Shown one piece after another: positions 9,778 through 18,153 of a DNA stretch of 64,000 nucleotides; positions within the stretch are counted from its first letter, which is position 1, and every line of letters starts with the position of its first letter. Source of the DNA: Chitinophagaceae bacterium UBA1953 (lineage in GTDB: Bacteria > Bacteroidota > Bacteroidia > Chitinophagales > Chitinophagaceae); assembly GCA_002336115.1 (NCBI GenBank), contig DDEN01000050.1, forward strand, positions 1 through 64,000, given 5' to 3'. The translations under genes and the position numbers were made by a program. The notes under the pieces were generated by a model, which had not been told where the DNA came from, ran no database searches, and saw nothing but the letters and a program-made list of their open reading frames with translations.

Positions 9778-11116
9778 TATGCCACGCTTGTTTCTTTGTA
9801 TAAAATATGAAATATGCCCAGGGTAATACAACAAAGAGTGTAAGAAAGAAATATCCTCCAACGATTCCCGTCAATCCATAGAATTTACCCAGTAATATTA
9901 TTGAAATTGCAGATAGAACACCTGATGTCAATGAAAGATTGAGGAAGGGCTCTTGCTTATGGCATCGCATATACGTTGCCCATGAAAAAACAAACTGGTT
10001 TGCAAAGGTTGCAGCACAAAGTAATGATAGTGGAAGGATTGATAAAAACCTTTGACTTAGAGAGAGGTTAAAATAATCCAATCCGATTACAACTAAAAAA
10101 AATGCAATTATCAAAGAAAAATTAACACCCGAAAGTTGTAAAATTGTTTTGTTGAAAGTGTAATCAAGTTTTTTATAATCCTTTGAAGCTATTAACGAAG
10201 ACATCAGTGGAACTTTTGTTGTAATCCAACTCATGGACAATGAGGATACTCCAGTTAGAGCCTGTAACGTCATTCCCATTCTGCCTGCAGCTACTGATCC
10301 TTCCGTAGCAAAAATTACCGGATTAAATAACTGAAAAACGAAATAACCACTTATCCAGCTTAATGCTATTTTCCATTGATATGGAAAAATTTCTTTCCAA
10401 TAGTATACTTTGCTTTCTCCTGCTGACTTATAAATAAACTGGAATATTTTTTTCTTATTCGTAAAGAAAATACCGCCAAAGTAAACTAGAAAAGAAACAA
10501 AGGAAGCAATCCCTAAAGCAAACAAACTACCTTTTAATAAAAACACCAGAGCAATGGTAAGAATGTTTACAGATTGTTGAACGAACCTGATTTTTGCCGT
10601 CTCTTTTACTTTGCCTAAGCCTTCTAAAAATGCAAGAACAGGGCTCATGACCAGCATTAATGATGTAGACAATGATAAAATGATCCAGGGTAATTTCCAG
10701 TGAACTGATGTGTTTTCCTGTTTATACTTTGTAAAAAAAACATAACCGCTGAAAAGCAAAACAAAAAATAAGATTACGGCCAGTACTGAAAAAACCTTTA
10801 TACAGAAGTGAAGCAGGGATGATAACCTTGAAAGATGATTTTGATTTCCTGCTAGCTCATTTTCTGATCTCCATTTCAAATGCACTGTTTCGTATGCAAC
10901 ATATTGCGTAATGATGCCACTGAGCCCCAGTTCAAAAAAAACCTGAATAGCAATTATGCTGCCAAATGTATAATAATACCCCTGCTCATCCTTTGAAAGA
11001 AAAAGAGCAATTAATGTCAAGGTTAACAAACCACCACCGGCTTGTATTATTCTTGCTAAAACGGAAAAACCAATAGCTCCATCAATACCTGTTTTTTGAG
11101 CCAGCTTTTTTATCAC
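9770..11116 (-). CDS. Polysaccharide flippase (Wzx-like, MOP superfamily)
   Basis: A 448-residue polytopic membrane protein with about 12 predicted helices, starting at GTG (11116) that shares one base with the transketolase stop (TAGTG). The N-terminus, ending in GFSVLARIIQAGGGLLTLTLIALFLSKDEQGYYYTFGS, has the form of polysaccharide transporters of the MOP/PST superfamily, and the next helices contain LGLSGIITQYVAYE. It is expected to flip the undecaprenyl-linked repeat unit to the periplasmic face for Wzy. Two charged cytoplasmic loops separate helix groups. It is the only flippase candidate in the locus, which supports the assignment. Confidence 0.85.
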   Translation of the reverse strand: MIKKLAQKTGIDGAIGFSVLARIIQAGGGLLTLTLIALFLSKDEQGYYYTFGSIIAIQVFFELGLSGIITQYVAYETVHLKWRSENELAGNQNHLSRLSSLLHFCIKVFSVLAVILFFVLLFSGYVFFTKYKQENTSVHWKLPWIILSLSTSLMLVMSPVLAFLEGLGKVKETAKIRFVQQSVNILTIALVFLLKGSLFALGIASFVSFLVYFGGIFFTNKKKIFQFIYKSAGESKVYYWKEIFPYQWKIALSWISGYFVFQLFNPVIFATEGSVAAGRMGMTLQALTGVSSLSMSWITTKVPLMSSLIASKDYKKLDYTFNKTILQLSGVNFSLIIAFFLVVIGLDYFNLSLSQRFLSILPLSLLCAATFANQFVFSWATYMRCHKQEPFLNLSLTSGVLSAISIILLGKFYGLTGIVGGYFFLTLFVVLPWAYFIFYTKKQAWHNG

Positions 11117-12042
11117 TAATTTCTATTTTCCTGAGTAAAGAATTCTTTTTTTAATTCAATCGATGCTGCTTTTCGGAGATATTCCTGGCTTCCTGCAATT
11201 GAGAAAAACTTATTTGGTATACCAATGCGTCTGACTTTAACAGTTTTGATTATTTCTTCTGTTTCTGAAAAATTGTTTAATTCCTCCAATATAACTGAAC
11301 CAAATCCTCCGTTTAACTGATGTTCTTCAATTGTAATTACCCGTTTGTATTTTTTAAACAGAGAAATCAATTGCGCTTTTCTGAGTGGCTTTACAAAGGG
11401 AAAACTATAAAGCGATGAATTAACATTATTCTCCGAAATAAAATCAAATGAATACTTCAGCATAGCTCCCGAAGAAAAAACGGCAATATCTGCTGTTGAT
11501 TCAATTACAGGTAAAATATCACCTGGTTCAAGAAAAGTTTGTTTTGTATGCACTGTCGGTTCACCTGCTTTCCCAATACGTATATAGCAGGGGCCGGAGT
11601 AACGTGCGGAAAAAGTTGTAATAGCTTTTGCTTCAGCCGGATCTCCAGGCGTACAAATAACTATATTGGGAATGGTTCGAAGCATGCCAACTTCTTCAGT
11701 GGCGTGATGTGATGGACCAAGCGCAGCATAGGCATATCCACCACCGACAGCAACAATTTTTACATTTAAGTTATGATAACAAACATCATATCTTATTTGC
11801 TCAATGCAACGAAGGGTAGGGAAGTTACCTATTGAATATACATATACACAATATCCTTCCATCGCTAATCCTGCAGCTATGCCAACCATATTTTGTTCTG
11901 CAATTCCAACATTTAAAAACCGCTCCGGGAATTGCTCTGCAAACGGTTCAACAACACTAAAACCCAGATCGCCAACCAGCAAAAAAATTTTATCGTTTGT
12001 TTTTGCTTCTTCAATAAGCTGATGTATGAATGCAGTTCTCAT
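11116..12042 (-). CDS. Transketolase, C-terminal subunit (split enzyme)
   Basis: A 308-residue protein holding the pyrimidine-binding domain (about 1-165) and the C-terminal domain (about 175-300) of a transketolase. Visible motifs are the catalytic-glutamate region FLNVGIAEQNMVGIAAG, the loop GPSHHATEEVGMLRTIPN, and IRIGKAGEP. It is one half of a two-gene transketolase; the thiamine-diphosphate-binding half lies 2 bases upstream. Full-length transketolase is about 660 residues, and this pair adds up to about 580, as in other split enzymes. The position between an NAD-dependent epimerase and the flippase points to a two-carbon transfer in nucleotide-sugar synthesis and not to the pentose phosphate pathway (inference). 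The stop overlaps the flippase GTG by one base. Confidence 0.9.
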   Translation of the reverse strand: MRTAFIHQLIEEAKTNDKIFLLVGDLGFSVVEPFAEQFPERFLNVGIAEQNMVGIAAGLAMEGYCVYVYSIGNFPTLRCIEQIRYDVCYHNLNVKIVAVGGGYAYAALGPSHHATEEVGMLRTIPNIVICTPGDPAEAKAITTFSARYSGPCYIRIGKAGEPTVHTKQTFLEPGDILPVIESTADIAVFSSGAMLKYSFDFISENNVNSSLYSFPFVKPLRKAQLISLFKKYKRVITIEEHQLNGGFGSVILEELNNFSETEEIIKTVKVRRIGIPNKFFSIAGSQEYLRKAASIELKKEFFTQENRN

Positions 12043-12044
12043 TT

Positions 12045-12863
12045 TTAACAGATCGAAAGTATTTCAGATTTAGCTTGTTCAAATTGATCCTTGTCGGGCG
12101 ATTTGTAATGCCATAATAATTTGTTTTCCATAAACGACACGCCTTTTCCTTTTGTAGTGTGTGCAATAACTGCTTTAGGTTTTTTGATAGTACTATTGTT
12201 GCAATTGGCAAATACATTCCTGAGTTCCTCGTGTGAGTGACCATCAACTTCAAATACATCCCAGTTAAATGCAACCAGTTTATCTTTTAAGGGCTCAAGC
12301 TGGATTACATTTTCAACTTTTCCAAAACTCTGAATTTTATTATAATCAATTATTAATATTAAATTATCAAGTTGATGCTGGGGTGAAAATAAGATTGCTT
12401 CCCAATTAGAACCTTCGTTCAATTCTCCATCACTGATTAAACAATATGTTTTCCATTCTTTTTTCTTTCTTTTTGCAGCCAATGCTAATCCTGTACTTAC
12501 TGATAAAGCATGTCCTAAACTACCTGCTGAAATCTCAACACCTGGAATATAATGGCTGGTATGCGATAAAAATATACTGCCATCTTGTGCATATGTGTTC
12601 AGATCATCTACAGGGAAAAATCCTTTAAGCCCAAGTGCAGCATACAAGCCTGTACAGGCATGACCTTTTGAAAGCAAAAATCTATCTCTTGTTGGCTGTA
12701 GTGGATCGGACGGATTAATGTTCAGTATATCGAAATACATGACAGCTAAAATATCTGCCATTGATAATGCTCCACCAATATGCGAGGCTTTTGCATTATA
12801 CACCATTTCTAATGACTTTAGGCGTATTGCCTTTGCCAACTCGGCTGAATTACTAAATTGCAT
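12045..12863 (-). CDS. Transketolase, N-terminal ThDP-binding subunit (split enzyme)
   Basis: A 272-residue thiamine-diphosphate domain of a transketolase. Motifs: ASHIGGALSMADILAVMYF near the N-terminus, LSKGHACTGLYAAL, the GDG-type cofactor motif seen here as ISDGELNEGSNWEA, and IIDYNKIQSFG. The ATG at 12863 is preferred, overlapping the epimerase end by 11 bases; the frame extends to an ATG at 12938, but that extra part lies inside the neighbour. It pairs with the C-terminal subunit immediately downstream. GDG is replaced by SDG in the first motif position (Leu-Ile-Ser-Asp-Gly), which is common in split transketolase-like proteins. The substrate is unknown; the context suggests a CDP-sugar. 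Confidence 0.9.
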   Translation of the reverse strand: MQFSNSAELAKAIRLKSLEMVYNAKASHIGGALSMADILAVMYFDILNINPSDPLQPTRDRFLLSKGHACTGLYAALGLKGFFPVDDLNTYAQDGSIFLSHTSHYIPGVEISAGSLGHALSVSTGLALAAKRKKKEWKTYCLISDGELNEGSNWEAILFSPQHQLDNLILIIDYNKIQSFGKVENVIQLEPLKDKLVAFNWDVFEVDGHSHEELRNVFANCNNSTIKKPKAVIAHTTKGKGVSFMENKLLWHYKSPDKDQFEQAKSEILSIC

Positions 12864-13782
12864 TTTCACATTTTTCTTTGTAATAGAAGATTGTTTTACA
12901 GAGATTATCTTCAAAACCCGATTCGTCAAGTACTCCAATTTCCTTCTCTATTTTTCGATTGTCGCCTTGTATCTGCATTGGTTGATTTTCTCTGTAAGCA
13001 ATTGCGCCATAGTTTACTTTCGTGCCTGTATAATTGGAAAGCTTTATTATTTTATCAACCACTTCCTTTAAACTATATAATTGATGTGAAGAAATGTTGT
13101 AAATTCCAGAAGTGACATTTTCATTTTCTGCTATCTTTTTAATAATAGCTGCAAAATCTCTTACATACATGTATGCATATTTTTGCTGCCCTGAAGTCAT
13201 ATCAAGGTTTTGGCCCGATAAAACTTTTTCTATTACAGTAGGAATAAACCAGCTTACCCCTTCTCTTTCACCAAAAAGAGAAAATAGTCTCAGCCAGCAC
13301 CAGTTAATTTTATGCAAACTGCAGTATTTTTCTGTTAAAACTGATGAAAGATGTTTTACGGTTCCATATGCAGAGTTTGGATTAATTGGATAAGTTTCGG
13401 AAATTTTTCCGGAGAATAATCCATACTCAGCTTGTGAACCCAAAGCAATTACTTTGTTAGCCTGCACTTCTTTTGCTATTTGCAATACTTCGAAGAGAAA
13501 GGTGAGGTTTGAAAATTGTTCTGCATAACTATCCCGGCTTTTTGCACTTACACCCGACCATGCTGCATGAACAATTATTTCCGGTTTCCATTCGGTAATT
13601 TTTCTTTGCCAACCTTCGCAATCTGTATTAACCCATTCAACATGCTCTTTGAATGAAGTACAATTATCCAATCCTGATGCCTGTCTCTTTGTTGCAATAA
13701 TTTTATAGCCATGTTCATAAAATACATCAGTTATATGACTGCCTAAAAAACCTGTTGATCCTGTTATAAGTACCGATTTCAT
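12853..13782 (-). CDS. NAD(P)-dependent sugar epimerase/dehydratase (SDR family)
   Basis: A 309-residue extended short-chain dehydrogenase. The N-terminal nucleotide-binding motif is TGSTGFLGSHI, the catalytic region shows ALGSQAEYG and the Tyr-Lys pair in SAYGTVKHLSS (about 135-145), and the C-terminal half has the substrate domain with WCWLRLFSLFGERE. Directly downstream of rfbH, it occupies the place where Salmonella has the CDP-abequose or CDP-paratose synthase, which reduces C-4 of CDP-4-keto-3,6-dideoxyglucose. With the transketolase pair next to it, it could instead reduce a branched intermediate, as the reductase YerF does in yersiniose synthesis (inference). It overlaps rfbH by 4 bases (ATGA). 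Confidence 0.82.
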   Translation of the reverse strand: MKSVLITGSTGFLGSHITDVFYEHGYKIIATKRQASGLDNCTSFKEHVEWVNTDCEGWQRKITEWKPEIIVHAAWSGVSAKSRDSYAEQFSNLTFLFEVLQIAKEVQANKVIALGSQAEYGLFSGKISETYPINPNSAYGTVKHLSSVLTEKYCSLHKINWCWLRLFSLFGEREGVSWFIPTVIEKVLSGQNLDMTSGQQKYAYMYVRDFAAIIKKIAENENVTSGIYNISSHQLYSLKEVVDKIIKLSNYTGTKVNYGAIAYRENQPMQIQGDNRKIEKEIGVLDESGFEDNLCKTIFYYKEKCENAI

Positions 13783-15098
13783 GACAAATTGCTGATGTAT
13801 TTCTTAATTACTTCAATTATATAATCAAAATGATCATCAGTTAATCCGGGCCATACACCCAACCAGAATGAATCGTTCATTATTCTGTCCGTATTAGGTA
13901 AATCATCTGTTTTTCGATATTGAATATTGGCATAAGCGGGTTGGCGTAACAAGTTACCGCCGAAGAAGAGGCGGGTGCCAATTTTATTTTCTTCCAGGAA
14001 TTTAACTAATGCGTTACGGTTTGCTTTGTTTCCCTGCTTTAACGTAAGCATAAAGCCAAACCAACTGGGGTCGCTGTTTACAGTTGCTTCAGGTAAAATA
14101 AAATATTCTTCAAGCTCTTTAAAACGTTCTTTAAGTTTTGTATGATTTTCTCTTCTTTTTGTTATAAAGGCATCCACTTTTGTTAATTGACTGATGCCGA
14201 TTGCTGCCTGCATATCTGTAACCTTGAGATTAAAGCCAATATGCGAATATGTATATTTATGATCATATCCATCTGGAAGACCTCCCAATTGCCAATCGTA
14301 TCGTTTACCACAGGTATTATCACATCCTGGTGCACACCAGCAATCTCTGCCCCAATCCCTGAAACTTTCTGCAATTTTTTTAAGGGAAGGGTTGTTAATA
14401 ATTATGGCACCACCTTCACCCATTGTAATGTGATGTGCCGGGTAAAATGAAAGTGTAGCAAGATCACCAAAACTACCTGTCTTTTCATTTTGATAGGTAG
14501 CTCCTAAGCTGTCACAGTTATCCTCGACCACCCACAAATTGTTTTTTTTTGCAATTTGTATAACCAATTCAAGATTAAATGGATTACCTAAGGCATGAGC
14601 AATCATAATTGCTTTTGTTTTTGGAGAAATGGCTTTTTCTATATCACCAGCTTTGATGTTATAGCCTGGAATTTCAACATCTGCAAAAACAGGAATGCAG
14701 CCAAATTGTAAAATTGGGTTGATGGTTGTTGGAAAGCCAGCAGCAACAGTAATGATTTCGTCACCTGGTTTTATTGCTCTGTCGCCCAACTTTGGAGATG
14801 TTAATGTGTAAAAAGCTAATAGGTTTGCAGATGACCCTGAGTTTACCAATAATGAAAAACGACTTCCAAAAAAATTTGCTAATTTTTTTTCAAATGATTC
14901 ACTGAATCGTCCTGCTGTCAGCCAGGCATCCATCATTGCTTCGATACCCATTAAGATATCTGTTTCATCTAAAACCTTACTTGTAACAGGGATGTAATCC
15001 TTACCTGGAATGATAGTTCTTTCAAGTTTATGTTTATAATGAGAGATTAAATTATTTCTGAGAACCTCATCATTTAAGTTTTTAAAAAAATTATCCAT
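13779..15098 (-). CDS. rfbH: CDP-4-keto-6-deoxyglucose 3-dehydratase (E1)
   Basis: A 439-residue PLP-fold enzyme (DegT/DnrJ/EryC1 family) that removes the C-3 hydroxyl of CDP-4-keto-6-deoxyglucose. The start at 15098 gives an 8-base overlap with rfbG; the frame also runs 35 codons farther. The usual Schiff-base lysine is replaced by histidine: FYPAHHITMGEGG (about 218-230), the hallmark of E1/ColD-type dehydratases that use PMP/PLP without a lysine bond. Four cysteines, about 253, 255, 259 and 263 (DCWCAPGCDNTCGKR), form the [2Fe-2S] site typical of RfbH/E1. NSGSSANLLAF and VVEDNCDSLG are the cofactor-binding regions. The E1 reductase partner is not encoded nearby. Confidence 0.95.
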   Translation of the reverse strand: MDNFFKNLNDEVLRNNLISHYKHKLERTIIPGKDYIPVTSKVLDETDILMGIEAMMDAWLTAGRFSESFEKKLANFFGSRFSLLVNSGSSANLLAFYTLTSPKLGDRAIKPGDEIITVAAGFPTTINPILQFGCIPVFADVEIPGYNIKAGDIEKAISPKTKAIMIAHALGNPFNLELVIQIAKKNNLWVVEDNCDSLGATYQNEKTGSFGDLATLSFYPAHHITMGEGGAIIINNPSLKKIAESFRDWGRDCWCAPGCDNTCGKRYDWQLGGLPDGYDHKYTYSHIGFNLKVTDMQAAIGISQLTKVDAFITKRRENHTKLKERFKELEEYFILPEATVNSDPSWFGFMLTLKQGNKANRNALVKFLEENKIGTRLFFGGNLLRQPAYANIQYRKTDDLPNTDRIMNDSFWLGVWPGLTDDHFDYIIEVIKKYISNLS

Positions 15099-16188
15099 TC
15101 GTATGAAATAAAGATTGGTAGAATAATATGTCTGATTCAATGAGTTTAGCAGCGGCTTGTTGTCCTTCGTAAAAAGATTTGTACCAGTCAATTGTTTTTT
15201 CAACAGCTGTTACTGTATTCATCTTTGGTTTCCATCCAAGTTCGTTTGCTATTTTGTTTATATCAAGTTTTAATAATTGTGTTTCATGCACCTGATGTTG
15301 ATTTTCCAGTAATTTTATTGTTCCTTTTCTCCACTTATCAATTGCAATGCGGGCAATAGCCATAACCGGAAGATTATCTTCATTGTCAGGCCCAAAGTTC
15401 CAGGCTCCTATAAACCGAAGTGGTTCGTTATACATAGCCGCACCTAACTGCAGGTACCCGAAAACAGGTTCAAGTACATGTTGCCATGGTCTTATAGATA
15501 AAGGATTGCGGATGATAATTGCTTCATTCTTTATGATTGATTTTACAATGTCAGGTAATAACCTGTCTTCCGACCAGTCGCCACCGCCAATTACATTCCC
15601 AGCTCTGACACTTGCTATTGCTTTGTTATGAATTTGAAATTCTGTTTTATTAAAGAATGAATTTCTGAAACTGTCAATAACTAATTCTGCACAAGCTTTA
15701 CTTGCACTGTAAGGATCATATCCTCCCAAACGATCTGTTTCTCTGTAAGGATAATGCCATTCTTTGTTCTCATACACTTTGTCGGTGGTTATGAAAATGC
15801 AGGAGCATGGTTTTTCAATTTTTAGCAGTGCGTTTAAAACATTTGCTGTCCCAATTACATTTGTAGAGAAAGTGTTAATGGGCTCCTTATATGATTTCCG
15901 TACCAAAGGTTGTGCAGCGAGATGAAAAACAAAATCTGGCTGAAACTTAATAATCTCTGCTTCAATTTTTAATGAATCATTAATGTCAGCCAAAACCGAA
16001 TCAATTTGCAGAAAGGGTTCTATCTGTTTGTAAAGAGATGGACTTGTATTTGGTGGTAATGAATATCCTTTCAATTCAGCACCCAATGTCTGCAAAACAT
16101 AAGTAAGCCAGGATCCTTTAAAACCGGTATGCCCGGTTACAAAAACCCTTTTTCCTTTGTATATTTCCTGGAAGTTACTGTTTACCAT
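15091..16188 (-). CDS. rfbG: CDP-glucose 4,6-dehydratase
   Basis: A 365-residue extended SDR enzyme that converts CDP-D-glucose to CDP-4-keto-6-deoxy-D-glucose with NAD+. The NAD site is VFVTGHTGFKGSWLTYVL, close to Salmonella RfbG; the catalytic region shows ITTDKVYENKEW and the YSASKACAELV motif, and the substrate part contains RAGNVIGGGDWSEDRLLPD. The ATG at 16188 gives the N-terminal length usual for the family and overlaps rfbF by 7 bases; ATG at 16197 or 16218 is possible. The gene order rfbF-rfbG-rfbH is the classic one for 3,6-dideoxyhexoses. Confidence 0.95.
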   Translation of the reverse strand: MVNSNFQEIYKGKRVFVTGHTGFKGSWLTYVLQTLGAELKGYSLPPNTSPSLYKQIEPFLQIDSVLADINDSLKIEAEIIKFQPDFVFHLAAQPLVRKSYKEPINTFSTNVIGTANVLNALLKIEKPCSCIFITTDKVYENKEWHYPYRETDRLGGYDPYSASKACAELVIDSFRNSFFNKTEFQIHNKAIASVRAGNVIGGGDWSEDRLLPDIVKSIIKNEAIIIRNPLSIRPWQHVLEPVFGYLQLGAAMYNEPLRFIGAWNFGPDNEDNLPVMAIARIAIDKWRKGTIKLLENQHQVHETQLLKLDINKIANELGWKPKMNTVTAVEKTIDWYKSFYEGQQAAAKLIESDILFYQSLFHTNG

Positions 16189-16958
16189 ATTTTCCATTGT
16201 GCATTTCCTGAGTTCCACATTTGTTCTAATTCAATTCTGTCACGCAATGCATCCATAGGTTTCCAAAAGCCTATGTGTTTGTATGCCTTTAGTTGACCAT
16301 CTTTCGCAATTTCTGCAAGTGGCTTTTTTTCCCATTGAATCCCGTCCATATCGCCCTCTAAATAATTGAAAATACCAGGTTCTAAAACAAAAAATCCACC
16401 GTTTATCCATAAGCCATCACCCTCTGGTTTTTCAGTTAAGAAATCAACATTGCCATTTGTATCTATGTCAAGACTGCCAAATCTTCCTGGAGTTTGAACG
16501 CTTGTAACAGTTGCCAGTTTACCATGGTTCTTATGAAATGTTACAAGTTCACTGATATTTATATCTGATACACCATCACCGTAAGTAAGCATAAATGCTT
16601 CATTACCGATATACTTCTGAATGCGTTTAATTCGTCCTGCTGTATTTGTATCTAATCCTGTATCAACTAATGTAACTTTAAAAGATTCTGTATTAGAAAA
16701 ATGAACATCTACTTTGTTTCTTTCCAGTTCAATAGTAACATCAGAATTATACAGGTAATAATTGAGAAAGTATTCTTTAATCGTTTGCGCTTTATAACCA
16801 AGGCATAATACAAAATCGTTATAGCCATACGATTCGTAAATTTTCATGATGTGCCATAAAATAGGTTTGCCGCCAATTTCCACCATTGGCTTTGGCCTTG
16901 CTTCTGTTTCTTCCATTATACGAGTGCCTAAGCCACCTGCAAGAATTACAACTTTCAT
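16182..16958 (-). CDS. rfbF: Glucose-1-phosphate cytidylyltransferase
   Basis: A 258-residue nucleotidyltransferase that makes CDP-glucose from CTP and glucose-1-phosphate, the first step of CDP-dideoxyhexose synthesis. The N-terminal signature VVILAGGLGTRIMEET, then RPKPMVEIGGKPILWHIMK, LTYGDGVSDI (metal-binding Asp) and WINGGFFVLE match RfbF over its whole length (family length about 257). A 120-bp gap to the Wzz gene upstream leaves room for an internal promoter. It starts the sugar-nucleotide cassette that continues with rfbG and rfbH. Confidence 0.96.
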   Translation of the reverse strand: MKVVILAGGLGTRIMEETEARPKPMVEIGGKPILWHIMKIYESYGYNDFVLCLGYKAQTIKEYFLNYYLYNSDVTIELERNKVDVHFSNTESFKVTLVDTGLDTNTAGRIKRIQKYIGNEAFMLTYGDGVSDINISELVTFHKNHGKLATVTSVQTPGRFGSLDIDTNGNVDFLTEKPEGDGLWINGGFFVLEPGIFNYLEGDMDGIQWEKKPLAEIAKDGQLKAYKHIGFWKPMDALRDRIELEQMWNSGNAQWKIW

Positions 16959-17078
16959 AGATTTATTTTTTTAAGTAAAATATTTGCACCTTTCTTCGGG
17001 CGAAACAACCAGCATAAAAGAAAATAAGTTTAGTATAACATCTGGCTTAAACATTGCCTCTTTTGAGCCCTATGATTT

Positions 17079-18134
17079 TTATTTATAAAACTTAATTATA
17101 AACAGAACAAATACTATAAATAAAGCAACAAAAACCAAGCTGGCAATCATATAAAGAAAGGGAGAGTTTTTTTCACGTTCTAATGGAAAAAAGCTTTGAT
17201 CAACTATCTGAATTACAGGCGTTTCCTGACTAAGTGAAACTTTTGCAATTTCAAGATTTTTAACAACCTCAGCAAAGATGGTAGCTAACATAGTTTTGTC
17301 CCTGGTTGCAATTTCTGTAATAACAGGCGCTGTGCGGATTGCAGGATTCACATCTACAAGTGTTTGCTGTGAAGCTGCAGATGCATAGGTTTTATTATTT
17401 AATAAGTATGCAATACTATCTGCTCTGCGTTGCAGCTTGGCAACATTTAAAGCTTTTACTTTTATTTTAGATTCAACATACTTGTCAGTTGCAATTCTAA
17501 CCAGCCGTTCACAAAAGTACTTGCTAAATAATTCATCTCTTGTTGTAGCAACTACTTCTATAAAAGAAGATTTTTTGTCTGGCTTATCAACCGAAATATC
17601 TTTTTTTAGTAATTGCCTTACAATTATTTGCAACAGACTGTCTTCAAGCCTTGGCAATGATTTTTCTTTATATTTTGAAAAAATAATTTCTTTACCAATC
17701 TTTTTATTCTTGAGCCATTTTTGCTTTAATTGATTTATTTCAGCATACTTGTCAACAAGTAGAATACTTCCGGTTGAATCATAGTTTGTAAATAATGTTT
17801 CCCTGCAAAGACCTTCGCTTTTTAAAAAAAGTAAAACATTATCACCAGAAAAAACTCCATCAGAACTTCCTCCACCAATGTCAAATCCAAATTGTCCGGC
17901 AAGTGAAGCTAATCCTCCAACATTATTGCTGTTTTCTTGTACAACAAAGGTCAATTTTGAAATGTATCTAACTGGTTTTATATAGGCATACAAAAATCCA
18001 CCAGCACCCCCAATTATGCCAGCAATCAGAATGATAAACCATTTTTTAAGTAAATAACGCCATAATTCACTGCCTCTCTCTATGATTTCCTTTAACGAAA
18101 TCTCATCATCATACCTTTGTTGTTTCTGGTTCAT
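17079..18134 (-). CDS. Polysaccharide co-polymerase (Wzz-like chain-length regulator)
   Basis: A 351-residue inner-membrane protein with the Wzz layout: a short cytoplasmic N-terminus with SLKEIIERGSELWRYLLKK, a first membrane helix (about 34-53), a long mainly helical periplasmic part, and a second helix close to the C-terminus (about 328-349). The line SKLTFVVQENSN and a proline-rich region before the last helix (SFFPLEREKNSPF) are typical. There is no C-terminal tyrosine-kinase (BY-kinase) domain and no Walker motif, unlike Wzc. It should set polymer length together with Wzy. It lies 19 bases downstream of the export protein gene and is probably cotranscribed with it. Confidence 0.85.
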   Translation of the reverse strand: MNQKQQRYDDEISLKEIIERGSELWRYLLKKWFIILIAGIIGGAGGFLYAYIKPVRYISKLTFVVQENSNNVGGLASLAGQFGFDIGGGSSDGVFSGDNVLLFLKSEGLCRETLFTNYDSTGSILLVDKYAEINQLKQKWLKNKKIGKEIIFSKYKEKSLPRLEDSLLQIIVRQLLKKDISVDKPDKKSSFIEVVATTRDELFSKYFCERLVRIATDKYVESKIKVKALNVAKLQRRADSIAYLLNNKTYASAASQQTLVDVNPAIRTAPVITEIATRDKTMLATIFAEVVKNLEIAKVSLSQETPVIQIVDQSFFPLEREKNSPFLYMIASLVFVALFIVFVLFIIKFYK

Positions 18135-18153
18135 ATTGTGTAGTAAAAATTAT

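Noticed and set aside
13779..15098. Missing active-site lysine in the aminotransferase-like protein
   Set aside because: The His replacement and the four-cysteine site are the normal features of RfbH/E1 dehydratases, so this is not a defect.
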